64,000 nt of DNA from Acanthornis magna (GCA_036785705.1 JAWUZG010000013.1:22665501-22729500); one strand, 5' to 3'. Positions 33,476-46,023 are shown, counted from the stretch's first letter. The notes: generated by a model not told the origin, from the sequence alone. Program-made: numbers and translations.

Positions 33476-35324
33476 TTGGGGAAAGGGAGCACAAGTCCCA
33501 CAGGGCCTGAGCCCAGGAGGCTGGCACAGGAACCGGGAAGGAAAAGAATCCTCTAGAAAAACAGCTGAAGAGGGGAAAACCCAGGAGAAATTCCAGAGTG
33601 TGATTGACCACGGGGGTCCACAGCTGAGCAGAGAAACCCAGGGCTGTGGGACAAGGCCAGGAACAGGACAGGAGCAAGGTCCTGTCGCAGCTATGGCCAA
33701 GGTCCCGCGGCGCTTGTTCCCTGGGAGCACGGGGCAGAACAGGACCAGAGCTCCGCGCAGGTAAGACTGGAAACCCTTTATCCTGGGGTTCTGTGGGCTC
33801 TGCAACTCCTTCACCTGCTGCTCTCCCTTGCTCGGGTTAAAATACTTCAGATGATAACAAAAAAAATACTGAATTTGGTATTGAAATTACCAGGGTCTTT
33901 ATGTAAACATTGTTTAATTATTGCTATTTCGCTACAGTAATTTAGGTGTTAAATTTAAATTGATATAATAACAAATGCTGACTTTATTTGACTTTTTTGA
34001 GTGGTTACTCAGCACAAAATTACTGGGAGGTAATTAAATGCACTGTCAGATTTGTATGGACAGCAAGCAGTTGTGCTGCTTTTAAAAATACTTGTTTTAA
34101 ATGCAGGAGATTAAAATATTTTTCATTTTTGCATAGAAAAGACAAGTAGTAATCAGAAGAGTGTTTTAATTTACAATTTCACTTTTTTTTCTAATTTGTG
34201 CTGATAATTAGTTACGCGGCAGATAAACGTGATGGGGACAGTAGCAGAGAAAGCTGCAGTTGCACATGTTTATTATTTACGCACCAAATCTATGCATTAA
34301 TTAGGCACCGGATTGTAATTCCACTGCAAGATGAGGCTCTCCTGTGGGTGGAAGGGAGCAGCTGCTGGGCAGGGCTGGTGGCACCCAGGGGTGCCCCACA
34401 GCAGAGACCCCAGCGATGGGCACCCCCCGGAGGGTGCTGCAGCCAAAGGAAATGGGAACTGTGTGTCCCAGAGGACCAGAACCTGCTGCTTTACAGGACA
34501 TTTTATTGCCTTAAGCAGGTTCAGGATGGTGTTTTAGTTATTTTTTTAGTGTGTGTCTGATTTTGGAGACTGGAGATTCGCAGGGTAGGGTAGCACTTGC
34601 CTGTGTCCAAATAAGTAAACTGTCAGTTACCTAAGAGAAATTTTTATAGATATTAACTCTTACATTTATAGAAGAGGCTTGAGCATCCATATTTTTTCCC
34701 TAATTATCTTAGTTTAATTAAAAACCCCAGCATTTATTATAGCCCCATTTGGTATTTTATTATTCAAAGGAAATAACGTCTGGAAATGCTGAAGGCCAGG
34801 TTTGCATCAGGAAAAGCTGAGCTTGATGCACCAGCTGGTACTGGAATGCCTTGTGCTGAAGACTTCAGGAATTCAGCAGCACAGGTCCAGTTCCATCAAA
34901 TCCTAAACGAACTCCTGACTATTGTTACCAAATGTGATTTCTGTGTGTGTCCCACCCTGGGAACAAGGAGGGCTTGGGGCCTTGGTGCCTCTGGATCGAG
35001 GGGCAGGAGGGGGAGCCCAGCTGCCACACAATGCCCTCTGTAACTAAATTCCTTCTGAAAATGCACACGAGGAGTTAACCTGGGCTGACTGACACAGACA
35101 AAACTGCAATGACCCAATCAGACCCCACGCACACCCTGACAAGGGAACACTCCCTCCATCCACATCTGGGGCGGATCCGCTTTGACTCATGTAGGGATTT
35201 CCCATTAGTGACAGAAGATAGTCCTGTAATTACAATTTAATTACATCCATCTTAATTAAAACACTGAAAATATTAGTTTTAAATTATTATTTACAATTTT
35301 TCCAGTGATAGAAAGATGGTGAGA

Positions 35325-35402
35325 ACACCATGGCAGAGGGTTGGAACTACATGATCTTTAGAATCCCTTCCCACCCAAGCCAGTGTGTATTCCACGATTC
35401 CA
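35325..35402 (+). mobile_element. CR1 tail remnant
   Basis: 'accatggcagagggttggaa', 'ctacatgatctttagaatcc', 'cttcccacccaagccag', 'ccacgattcc'. Sense orientation. Confidence 0.75.
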
Positions 35403-36779
35403 AAAGCAGGTTGCCGTGTTTAATTGGTGTCTGTGGAGTTGAACGTGCTCTGGGGTCATGGGGAGATGCCCCTCCCTCAAAATGCCAGCGGTGGTCACCA
35501 GCAGCAAGCCAGTTTTAGGTTCCTGGTGGACCCATCTATTTTCAGATCTTCCTCTAACCCTTGTATTTCTTACAGCAATGGAAATTCCTTTCAGAAATGG
35601 CACTATCATTTTTGATTAGGAATATACAGGATTTCCTACTGTAGGCAGCAATTAGAAATCCCCGTTCAAGAGTTCCGAGCTTGGTGTTTTTGTTTAAGCA
35701 GGGATAGCAGGTGTGGATGGATGGGGGCATTTCCCCAGGGGGAACCTCCTTCAATACCGGAGCAGGATCTGTCCCTGTGAGCCTCTCAGCGCTGTGGATA
35801 ATTCCTTCTCTTTAAATGACTGCATGTTGATCAATGGAACAGTAAGCAAACTGTTGTGTGTTCCTCGAGTGCTCCAGCTGCAGCAGAGGGTGGGAGTTCT
35901 TCGGGGCTTTGCCTTCCTTCCAAAAAGGATCCCCAGGGGAGATGAGGAGCTGCTGGAGCTGAAATTCCCTGCAAGGCTCCATCACTCCCTGGGAGTGTGT
36001 GCGAGCTCAGCTCGGGCACTCTGGAAAGGACTTCCTTCACAGGGGCACTAATGAGCTCCATCATTAGCATGCTAATTGGCAAGCCTTTGCTGTGCAGGGT
36101 GACCCCAAACATCCTTGTTTAAAGAGAAGTGTGGGGGAAACTCAGGCCATCAAGGAGACTCCCATTGAGCAAAGCATTCTCGGGAAGGCTCAGAGGCATT
36201 GACTCAAAAGCTTTAGCTCTCGTTTGCTGTGCTGTGAATCTTGTGGGTTTCTCTCTCTCGATGAAGAGCAGGATTTGGCTCCGCAATAATGAACGCATTT
36301 CCAGTGGGTTAATAATTGTCAATTTGTATAAAAGCATGGGGTGTCTCTTTGCACGGTGTTTCTGCTCCGCTGTCTCAGGGGCTGTTACAGACTGAAATGC
36401 ACGGAAATGACAACGTCAGTCTGAATTTATGGATGAGACGGCGTGAGATGGAGGCCCTGGGGCAGGAGGAGCGTGGCTGGTGCTGAAGGATGGCCTCAGC
36501 CCCGTCTGAGCACGGCTGGGAGCTCATCCCACTGCTCATCCCAGAGGTCTCCGGCTGTGCAGAGGCTGCTCCTTAATGGTTTTGCCAAATCCCACAGAAA
36601 ACACTTTGACACAAAGCTGCTGGGATTTTCCTTCTAAGCAAAACATCTGGTTTATTGCAGCAGGAACTTTTGGTTGTGCATCCTGGGCGGGTTCTGAGGG
36701 CAGGACCTGGGGCCAGCCTTTCTTTTATCCTCTCTACAGCTAAAAATCTCCCCTTCCTGTGTTGCTGTGTGGATATCAC

Positions 36780-36910
36780 ACACAGCACAGAATCCCTGAA
36801 TGCTTTGGGTTGGGAGTGACCCTAAATCCCACCCAGTGCCACCCCTGCCATGGCAGGGACACCTCCCACTGTCCCAGGCTGCTCCAAGCCCCAATGTCCA
36901 ACCCTCCCCT
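36780..36910 (-). mobile_element. CR1 LINE 3' fragment, antisense
   Basis: Reads in reverse: 'cacagaatccctgaatgctt', 'tgggttgggagtgaccctaa', 'tgccacccctgccatggcag', 'caggctgctccaagccccaa'. Confidence 0.9.
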
Positions 36911-38065
36911 GAATGATTTATATGGGTGTTCCTCTTTCTGGGGGAAGTAAAGAAGAGCTTTTTTTGGAGTGTGGATTTGTGCAGCAGCAGCAATTTGGTG
37001 TCCTGTCTCCTTCCCCCTCAGGATCCCAGCGCCTCCCATCCTCAGCTTGCTCTCAGGAAGAAAACTCTGTCTAACTCTCTACAGAGCTGGGAGTGGCAGG
37101 GCAAAGCCTGCTCCACAAAGCAGGTTTTAAAGATAATCCTTCGTTTCACCATTCATTCCCCAAAGCACTCCTGGGCAGAGCAGGTTCAGTTCTTACCACA
37201 GCTGATGAGTTCTCCCCTTAATTTGGGTCTTGCCGAGCTCTTGCAAATAATATGGACAAGTATTTTTGTAAATCACCAATCAGTGTCAGCCCGAAGAACT
37301 AATTAGCTGGAAAATCTATTGTAAAGTTAGCTTTTTAAAAAGAATGCATTCTCTTTGTAAATTAATGTTTGTGTAAATGGCCCCTGCTGTGGAGGGGGTT
37401 GGGGTGCCCAGGGATATGTCTGTGCTTCCAGGTCAGCAGAAACCCCAGAGAAGCCTCCCCCAGGAAAGAGAACATGTCCAAGGCACTAAAACTGCCCTGG
37501 CCTCATGCAGATCTGTAGAGACAGACGGAGGAAACGCCGTTCTGTCAATGGCGTTTTGTGAAGACACATTGCCCCGGGGGGCACTTTGCTCCTTGTTAAA
37601 AACAAGGATGTTATGAACACCCCGGGGATGCAGCAAATTGAGGAGAGGAGTGCCAGGAGCTGTCACGGAGGGACCAGAGGGACCTGCGCGTTGGCAGCTC
37701 TGCGGTGGTCGTGGAAGGGGATTGTGAAATATTCACGTCATCAAATCAAAGCCACTTTTCTCCCTGTCTTAAATACAGCAGGAGAATTCTAATGGCTGTA
37801 GATTCATAGAGTGCCAGATTCTGAGAGGGTTCAGTGCGGCTGTTTCTAAAAGCCGCACGGTGAGCTGGCCCAGGCACAGGCACAGGCAGGGTGTTCCGGC
37901 AGGATGGAGCAGTGCTGTCACCCCAGCCCCGCGCTCCTGTCGCCTGCCATCAGGGCTGATGTCCCCCGGTGTCACCCGGTGCCTTTCCCGGGAGCAGGTG
38001 CCAGGGAGGCCGAGGTGTCAGCCTGCATTTCCTGCCTCAGCTCTGCCTGTTCAGCTTGACCGGGC

Positions 38066-38548
38066 ACTGTCCTGCTCACTGTCCCTGCAGAACTGTCCCT
38101 GCTCACTGTCCCTGCTCACTGTCCCTGCTCACTGTCCCTGCAGAACTGTCCCTGCTGATCTGTCCCTGCTCAACTGTCCCTTCTGAACTGTCCCTGCTCA
38201 CTGTCCCTACAGAACTGTCCCTGCTCACTGTCCCTGCTCACTGTCCCTGCAGAACTGTCCCTGCTCACTGTCCCTGCAGAACTGTCCCTGCTCAATGTCC
38301 CTGCTGATCTATCCCTGCTGAACTGTCTCTGCTCAATGTCCCTGCTCACTGTCCCTGCTCACTGTCCCTGCAGGACTGTCCCTGCCCAACTGTCCCTGCT
38401 GATCTGTCCCTGCTCAGCTGTCCCTTCTGAACTGTCCCTGCTCAATGTCTCTGCTCAATGTCCCTGCTCACTGTCCCTGCTGAACTGTCCCTGCTGAACT
38501 GTCCCTGCTGAACTCTCCCTTCTGAAGTGTCCCTGCTGAAGTGTCCCG
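38066..38548. repeat. 14-bp 'ACTGTCCCTGCTC' minisatellite
   Basis: About 34 imperfect units of (A)ACTGTCCCTG(C/T)(T/A)(C/G), alternating CACTGTCCCTGCTC, AACTGTCCCTGCTG and CACTGTCCCTGCAG. Pyrimidine-rich on the + strand. Confidence 0.93.
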
Positions 38549-39407
38549 TGCAGTGCTGCAGCTTGTCCCTCCCCTGCGCCCAGGGGTCTGCAGTAGGAAG
38601 TGGTGCCAGGGAGCAGCCCTTCTCCGCAGATTGTGATGGGTTTCATGTTTTTCTGTCTCTCAGAGGTGTTTGTTTATTTGTTTGCATGGCCCTGCAGAGC
38701 TGATGTGCAGAACAGATGAACAGGGCTAGCTCGTTCCCCACTCTGTTCTGTAATTTTGGTTTCACACTGCAGGGAAGAGCTCGCCATGAATTTAGCAGTG
38801 GATTTTTAACATGTTGTGCAGGAGACCAGGGGAAGTCATGGGAAGGGGAGTGGTCACGTCCCCGAGGCTGCCAGAGCTCCAGGAGCATTTGGACAATGCT
38901 CTGAGCCCAGGGTGGGGCTGTTGGGGTGTCTGTGCTGGGCCTGGGGATGGGCTCGGGGATCCTTGTGGGTGATTCCAGCTGCAGATAGGTGTGACTGTGG
39001 TCCTGTGGTACCTGCCCGGGAGCAGGTGTGGGCAGGCAGGGCTCTGGAGCTGAGCCCTGGGCAGTGCCATCCCTGCCCCAGCAGTGCCCCATGCCCTCAG
39101 CTGCTCCGCTTGCTGCAGGTCCATTCGGAAAGGACAGAAAATCTGTTCCTGCCCGGCAGGGTGGAGCTGAATGGCTGCTTTGTGTGCAGCCCTCCCGAAG
39201 CCCCTCAGACAGGACACTCCTCATCCCAGCTGACCCTGGAGCCCTCCCAGCCCCAGGATTTATGTCCTTCAGCTGCAGCAGCAGATGGATGCCTGAGCCC
39301 CCAGGGATTCCAGCCATGAACCCACTGCCCCTCTAGGGGTTAACTGATCATGACATTTATAAAATCCCCATTTTTGCAAGTATAGAAGACAAATGTTTTC
39401 AAGTAGG

Positions 39408-39556
39408 ATCACAGAATGGTTTGGGTGAAAGAGACCTTAAAGCCCATCGAGTGCCACCCCTGCCATGGCAGGGACACCTCCCACTGTCCCAGGCTGCTCC
39501 AAGCCCTGTCCAGCCTGGCCTTGGACACTGCCAGGGATCCAGGGGCAGCCACAGCT
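39408..39556 (-). mobile_element. CR1 LINE 3' fragment, antisense
   Basis: 'atcacagaatggtttgggtg', 'aaagagaccttaaagcccat', 'ctgccatggcagggacacct', 'cactgccagggatccagggg'. Reverse of the copies at 18.4 and 21.6 kb. Confidence 0.92.
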
Positions 39557-42159
39557 TTTCTTTCCTCTCTTATTTTCTTTAGCTGGAAAACAAATAGGCA
39601 CTATTTATGTGTGTAAATATTAGTAACATTGCCTATTGTTTTATAGATAACACAACCTGTAGTCATATTTTGTAGCTACTGTAGCATATTTTCCATTGCC
39701 ATAATGATTTGCTTCTAATAGTTTTCTTTTTAGAAAGCATTCTAACATGATTTACCAAGTACATGAAATATATATGTAAAGGTACCATGTTCATTCATAA
39801 GCATCATGTTCCCAAGTGAAACACCCCCAGTCACTAGAGAATGTTACCAGCAATTAGCCTAAACCAGGTTTCTAAAGAGCAAAACAGTTCTCAGTGCAGA
39901 ATCAGACATTTTTGTAAAAACAATGCAGGGTTAAAAGAGATGTATTTAACCTGTTCTAGTGGGAGCACAAGAACCAAGGCCATGCTGCCACATGCTGCTT
40001 TTTGTCTGGTGTAGGAATCATGAAATGCTTTTAATTATTAATACTCTTCTCAATTTTTACTACGCTCTGCTCTAAAATCCACCATGAAAAGAAAATGCTC
40101 TGGGCTTCTGTGCACATATATATGTGTGTGTGTCTGTGTGTGTGTAAAACGAGTAGTATCAAGATTTTATCACAAGTAAATGATTTGTAATGGAAGGAAA
40201 CAGCTTTTTAAACCCCTGCTATGAAGCCTGGAGGGAGCAGCCCTGTTTCACGCTGCAGCAGAAGCAGTTTGTAGCGTGTCCGTGTCAGAATCGCTGCGGT
40301 CTCCGTGGAGGGAGGATGGGCAGAGCCTGGCGGTGGTGCCAGAGCCTCCAGGCAGTGCCAGCATCACATCCCTGCTCGTGGCAGGGCGCTGAGCGAAGGC
40401 AGCAGCCGTGGCTGAGTGAACTGAGTGGAACTCAGCCGCGCTCGCTGTTCCCTGCTGGTCCTGACCCGGCCGAGGGTGCTGGCGGTGATGGTGATGCCCA
40501 ACATCCCCAGCCCAGCTCCAGCCTCCCCCCGCCTCCTGGAGCTGCTGAAAAGCTTCAGGGGGCCCAGGAACGGCGTTTCGGGTTCCAGCCTATGAATATT
40601 AATGAGGTTAAAAGCTTTTATGCTCGTGGGCAGTCCCTCTGTGCAGCGTATGCTCACAGCGTTCGTCAGCATAAATGGGTAAGGCCAGGAATGTTCCTTC
40701 CATCGGTAAATTGGACTGGTTTATGCCAGGAAAGCCCCAGAATTTTCCAAGTCAATGTAGACAGGAGGAAAATACACTGTGGACATGTTCACTGGGATGT
40801 CCTGTGAAACAGTGCTCTTAATCCTTAAAAATGAAGAATTTAGTAACTAATCAAGTGCACAGTGAGGGACTGCTGATTGCTGAGATTCTCAGGGCTAGTA
40901 GCCCATCCTCTGGCCACAAAACCCATGGGACTGTGGCCTGAAATGCAATCAAGAATCTGAATTTTTGCAGAGATTTATTTTCACTCAGCAGATAATTGCC
41001 TGAGTGTCTTCACCCCCTCATCCTGCTCACAAAGGCAGGTGTTAAAAAAATAGCATCTTAAAAAAGAAGGTGCACTTTGTCCAAGCTGGGGTTGCGGCTG
41101 AGATTTGTGTAAGTATTGAAAGATCCATAACTATTATTACCCTGACCTTTGACTGCTTCATTGCAGCCAGTAGAGTTTCCTCTTTCTTACCAGGAAAAAG
41201 GGGAAATGAAAAAAGAGCTTCCTCTCCTGGGACCTGCCCTGTCATCTTCCCTGAGAGCAAATGTTCACCTTCCTGCAGAACCTATTGGAACTAAATGGAC
41301 ACAGTTTTTAAATGGTTAAATGACTTCCCTCTGTATTTTATTCTGCTCATGATTTCTCATCTTCCTGTTCTCTGGGACTCCCTCCCTGCCCTGCAGTAGC
41401 TCCCAATGGCTTATTTGCATTTGTATTCAGAGATACGTGCACAAGAGGTGTTACATATGCCATGAATATCCTCACGTGAATCCAGTGGGAAAGGAAGCCA
41501 AGTCTAGCCCATTACTCTTTACATGGATGTAAAATTCCTCCTGTTCATTCTCAATGTGGGGCATAAGTGGGAAGACATGAGAGATTCTGCATTCTCACAT
41601 CCAAAGGGCTTGTGGGGTCCCAGGTGAGGATGGGATCCAGCCCCTGAGGCCACGGTGTTTGTGCAAGGGCTGTCTGATCCACTCTTTCCCGTTCCATGGA
41701 TCCCAGGAGACTGATTTATTGTCCCACTGACAGCTCACAGGGGCCAGCTGGATCCCGGGCTGGGTCCCAAGCTGGATTCAAGTTTAGCAGGTGCTGAAGA
41801 ACCTCAGGCTCATCCAGGCAGACTCTTCTTGGGGAGAGAGGAGGGAGCTGCCTTAGAGACACCTCCAGCATCGCTTTAGCAGGTTAGTAACTCTGCTTGA
41901 GGGGCTCAGTGAGGTGTTAGCTTGGCCAATCCAAGTCCTGCCTGGTGGTTTTGGTGCCTTTTCCTTACTCCCTGAACATGTCCAACCTTTTCCCAGTGGC
42001 ACAGGATGCTCTCATGTGCCTCCCTCATATATAAATAAACATTTATACATATATAAATAAGCATATATGTAAAGATAAATATATAAATATTTATCTCCTT
42101 CCATTGCAGCCTTGGTAAGAGGCTGTGCTGATGAAGGTGATCATTCTCATCAGGAAATG

Positions 42160-42450
42160 TAGTGACAGGTCAAGGAGTAAGGGGCTCAAACTGAAACAGG
42201 GGAAGTTTATCTTCAATATATGGAACAAACTCTTCCCTGGGAGGGTGGGCAGGCCCTGGCACAGGTGCCCAGAGCAGCTGTGGCTGCCCCTGGATCCCTG
42301 GCAGTGTCCAAGGCCAGGCTGGACATTGGGGCTTGGAGCAGCCTGGGACAGTGGGAGGTGTCCCTGCCATGGCAGGGGTGGCACTGGATGGGCTTTGAGG
42401 GTAAAACTTCCAACCCAAACAGTTCTGGGATTTTGTGATTCCTTTCTCCT
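42160..42450 (+). mobile_element. CR1 LINE 3' fragment
   Basis: 'caaggagtaaggggctcaaa', 'ggggaagtttatcttcaata', 'ggcacaggtgcccagagcag', 'ccatggcaggggtggcactg', 'acttccaacccaaacagttc', 'tttgtgattcc'. Sense orientation; one of the longer copies. Confidence 0.92.
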
Positions 42451-42703
42451 AGGAAATTTAATCCATAATCTCTGAGGAATTGCAGTCCTGCATTGTTCTA
42501 TTCAGCGAAGCTGCTGTTTTCCACAAGCCGTGAATGCTCAGATGCACAAATATTAGCACTCCGTCCGTTACCATTTTTGGAAAGCTTTTGTCCCATTTTT
42601 CCAGCTTTCTGGAGCAATTGCCTGTGCTTGGCAGACAGGCGGGGTGAGGCAGCGGTAAGTGTGCCTTGGGCTGCGGACAGCCGCGGGCAGCGCTGACGGA
42701 CAC

Positions 42704-42893
42704 GGGCAGTGGCAGTGGCAGTGGCAGCGCTGGGGACACGGGCAGCGGCAGTGGCAGCGCTGACGGCCATCGGCAGTGGCAGTGGCAGCGCTGACAGACA
42801 CGGGCAGCGGCAGTGGCAGGGCTGACGGCCATCGGCAGTGGCAGTGGCAGTGGCAGTGGCAGTGGCAGCGCTGACGGCCATCGGCAGTGGCAG
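42704..42893. repeat. GGCAGT/GGCAGC minisatellite
   Basis: Units built from GGCAGTGGCAGTGGCAGC, GCTGACGGCCATC and GACACGGGCAGC. Followed to about 42960 by CpG-dense unique sequence (cgccgcggtcgcagcacgct). Reverse frames (CHCHCHCRWPSALPLPL) are artefacts. Confidence 0.92.
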
Positions 42894-43149
42894 CGCCGCG
42901 GTCGCAGCACGCTCCGCGCCGAACGCGCTCTGACGGTCCCGCCCGCCCGCGGCTCTGACGGGCACGGGAGTAAAGCAAAGCGGCGTCTGGAAAATCACGT
43001 GTTAGCCGCTCTCGGCTTCTTCTCTGTCATTTACTTCTCGGTCTCTTTTCAGGAATTGCTCCTGAAAATTCCTGGGGTGGTTGTGTCACCTGCGGGCAGC
43101 ATCCCCCGTCTCAAGGCCTCAGGGGAGACAAAAGAGCCTCCTGACCTGC

Positions 43150-43243
43150 AGGACTGGCTCTGGTGGAAGGTGTCCCTGCCCATGGCAGGAGGTTAGAGCG
43201 ACGTGAGCTTTAAGGTCCCTTCCAACCCAAGCCAGTCTGGGAT
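43150..43243 (+). mobile_element. CR1 tail remnant
   Basis: 'ctctggtggaaggtgtccct', 'gcccatggcaggaggttaga', 'gctttaaggtcccttccaac', 'gggattct'. Sense orientation. Confidence 0.85.
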
Positions 43244-43959
43244 TCTCTGCCCTGCCGGCTGGGTGGGCTGCAAAGGGTTAATCCTTTTCCTGCACAGTGC
43301 GGGGCTGTGCTAGGGAGGGGATTCTGCTGCTGCTGAGGTCTGGGGGAGCAGAGACATGGAATGGGGGATGGAGAGGGACAGGGAGTGAGGGATTCTCTCC
43401 TTTCTGTCCATTGGCTGCAGTGTGCCCCAGCAGTTCCCCTTCAGCCTGGCACCGGTGTCGTGGCCGAGTGGGAAATGCACAGCTCGGACACAGGGCCAAG
43501 GAGCTGCACAGGAAAGCCATGGGCAGCTGCAGCAGCCCCCCTCCCACAGGGCCACCACATCCCTCGGGCTGTCTCTCCTCCCCTGAGGAAGTGGAATTTG
43601 CCTCTGTGGTTATTAACTCATCCTCTCAGAGTTTGTCAGATGAGGCAAATTTTAAATTCACCATTCAAAGCTTTCATCACCGTATTCTGAGTGTTACCCA
43701 AAACTGTTAGGGGAGTATTGCTTAAGGAAAATGAAGGATTTGATGTATGGCACAGCCTAGAGAAAACAGTGCATTTAACATTTAATAAATTATCTTTTTT
43801 TTTCAGAGAAAACCTGGTAACTGGCTAAGCCTACTGAGAGCTGCTTAACACGACCCAGCACAGCCTATGGAATGGAAATGTAGAGTTTAGGATTAAAAGT
43901 CCCATGTGGAGAAGAGGACCCCAGGTGTAGTTAAACCTTGTGTTTATTTTATTCTCTAG

Positions 43960-45590
43960 ATACCTGCACCACTGGAGTTTATAAAGCTACGAAGAACACC
44001 CCTTGATACTGAAATTCCTCTTCCTGTACGTGTGCATCGACTGTGTTTTAACCCAGCACGGGGAGCTCAGCTGCAGAAACAGAAGGAAGTGAGTTGGTCA
44101 GAGAAGTGTGATATTTGTACTGAAGGGATGCGACGTTTTAAGGCCAAGGTTGTGGATTTTGATAGCAGCATGTAATTGTATCACGGAATTGATTTAACAA
44201 GTTCTGATTCTACCGATCCCAATACAAGTGCTAGGATTCTGGGATGAACTGCATTTTTGCTTCTGCATTTCATGCCTAAAACGGGTCTGTTTTGAGTTCT
44301 ACTGAAATATTTCATGTCTTAAAATATTGTATTTACTGGAAGCCCTGCAGGTGATGGTTGAGGTGACAAAGGGCACATTAGGAAGTGGCTTGAGTCCATC
44401 TCATGGCTCTTCATTCAGGACGTGCTCTTGCCTGGTGTGTTTGTGTGTCTCAAATACTGGTTCTGTTTTCCGATTAACTTCCTTAATCCTGAGGCTTTTA
44501 AGTACAAAGCCAACTGTACAGGACAGGTCTGTGTGTAAATAAGGGATTGTGCTTATCTATACGCCACTATAAATATGTAAGAAGTTTTGTACATAGGAAA
44601 GAAGAAATGGCTCAAAGAATGTTTTCAGAACTGTTTCCTTCGTTTAAATGCACAGAGAGAGATTGCCATCCATGTGCTCCCTCACTCCCCGGGAAGGGGT
44701 CCCGCTGGTTCCAGTCGCTGCCCGCACCCCGCCGGGGTCTCTGGGGTTTGGTGGCGGCTCGGGCCGGGCTGGGGCCGGTGCCACCCTCGCTGGTGAGCTG
44801 AGCTGTGTCGGGTCTCAGCCGCTGCCTCCCCGCTCTGCTCCTGTGCATCTTCTACAAACACAGCCTCCGAGCCCCAGGAGCGCGTGGGGCAGTGCCCCAG
44901 TCGGGGGCGTTCCTGCAGACCCTCCGGCCCGGTGCAGCAGCAGGAGGAGGGGTGCACGGCTCACCCCAAACCTGCCACCGTGTGTGCATCAGGCCTGGAC
45001 GTCTTGTTCAAGCTGCCGGAGGATGTGGCTGTTATTTCCAGTATTCTGCTCTGTAATATCTGTAGCCTTCAGTGATTCCTTGAGTGCCTTACGTGGCTTG
45101 TGGACAGAACTCCTGACCAGGAAATCTCCCCTGGACCGACGCCGGCTCCTTCGCACCCCCGTGCCCCGGCCCCTGGCCGGCAGCGTGGGTGTGCACAGGG
45201 AGGGATTTAGCTTCGACTCAGGAAATCGCCGTGTGAATATGTGTATTAAACCCTGTATGATGTGCTGTACAGTTTATAAAAAGGGACTATTGTAAACTTA
45301 TGCAAAACATAACGCGGAGAAAATGGAGGTTTTTGGTCCACTGGCTGGTGTGCCATGACCCGTGTCCTCTAACCTAACTCCAAAATCATATCCAAAATAC
45401 AGAACGTTGGGTTCAGTGCTGTGACAGCAACCGACAGCCCAAAACCAGGGGCTGGAGCGATTGATTAGAGAATTTTACAGATATTTTTGTATTGTGATTC
45501 CTATGATATATATCGAGAGACTTTCTATTCCTTTGTAAAATACATAAATTATTGTCAACTTTTAATTAAAAATATCTGTTTTAAACCTTC
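43960..45590 (+). other. JAKMIP3: Inferred last exon / 3' UTR of JAKMIP3
   Basis: Begins after a good acceptor 'ttttattctctag' and ends near an ATTAAA signal at 45565-45570. The 3' half has typical vertebrate 3' UTR character (AT-rich, TTGTAAA and TATATAT runs) up to the abrupt change into GC-rich DPYSL4 promoter sequence. The first 215 nt (43960-44174) are open in phase 0 for 71 codons, beginning IPAPLEFIKLRRTPLDTEIP and ending TAA, while both other frames stop within about 15 codons. This could be the coding end of the alternative soluble isoform. Possible internal donors (GTACGT near 44025, GTGAGT near 44089) leave the structure uncertain. Confidence 0.5.
45565..45570 (+). terminator. Candidate JAKMIP3 poly(A) signal (ATTAAA)
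   Basis: ATTAAA within 'tttaattaaaaat' in an AT-rich context, just before the GC-rich DPYSL4 promoter. Another ATTAAA lies at 45245-45250. No canonical AATAAA was noticed nearby. Confidence 0.45.
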
Positions 45591-45884
45591 AAATTAGATG
45601 AACTGATTTGGGGTTGAGGGGATGGGGAATCCGGACTGTGATACCGGCCACCCTGGGGGACCGGGAGATGCCCGGGAGGACTCGGGGGGCGTTCACCCGA
45701 TCCCCGGGGCAGCCAACCCCGCGCTGTCTCTGCCATCACAGACGCTGAGAGATGTCACCTCCCGGTCGTACGTGGGGATGGGCACGGGTGGATGGGCACC
45801 GGGAGGGGCGGGGGGGTCCTTGGGCGGCTCTTAACGCGGCGCTGGGCTCTCCTCGGCAAGGCGAGCGGCTGCGGGAGCGCAGCG

Positions 45885-46003
45885 GCGGCGGCAGCGGCAC
45901 CGGCAGCGGCACCGGCACCGGCACCGGCAGCGGCAGCGGCAGCGGCAGCGGCGGCGGCAGCGGCACCGGCAGCGGCAGCGGCAGCGGCAGCGGCGGCGGG
46001 GCA
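45885..46003. repeat. GGCAGC/GGCACC hexanucleotide repeat, upstream of the long DPYSL4 start
   Basis: Imperfect run of GGCAGC, GGCACC and GGCGGC units ending about 20 bp before the ATG at 46024, so it is probably 5' UTR or core promoter of the long isoform. Confidence 0.9.
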
Positions 46004-46023
46004 GCGCAGGGGGTGCCGGGCCC

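Larger units (their letters stand above)
31819..43959. other. Inferred 3' UTR intron of JAKMIP3 / region between stop and last exon (12 kb)
   Basis: No conserved coding exon recognised. It holds CR1 copies (35325-35402 +, 36780-36910 -, 39408-39556 -, 42160-42450 +, 43150-43243 +), a 16-18-bp repeat at ~33412-33475, a 14-bp 'CTGTCCCTGCTC' repeat (38066-38548), TG/TA microsatellites near 40110-40145 and 42030-42095, and a 'GGCAGT' repeat with a small CpG-rich patch (42704-42960). An acceptor 'tttttttttcag' at 43806 opens a 13-codon frame ending TAA at 43848 and could be an alternative terminal exon (weak). Confidence 0.65.

Noticed and set aside
33650..33762. Possible exon ending 'cgcgcag|gtaaga'
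   Set aside because: No recognisable acceptor phase or protein similarity.
40560..40680. Possible exon ending at a GTAAGG donor (…SVRQHKW)
   Set aside because: No convincing acceptor or homology. Kept only as unexplained unique sequence.
42498..42998. Cys/Leu/Pro-rich reverse frames (CHCHCHCRWPSALPLPL)
   Set aside because: Translation of the GGCAGT minisatellite in several frames.
43047..43196. Possible exon after a strong 'tctcttttcag' acceptor with an open frame
   Set aside because: The frame runs into CR1 tail sequence, no good donor or family similarity was found, and the region is repeat-bounded.
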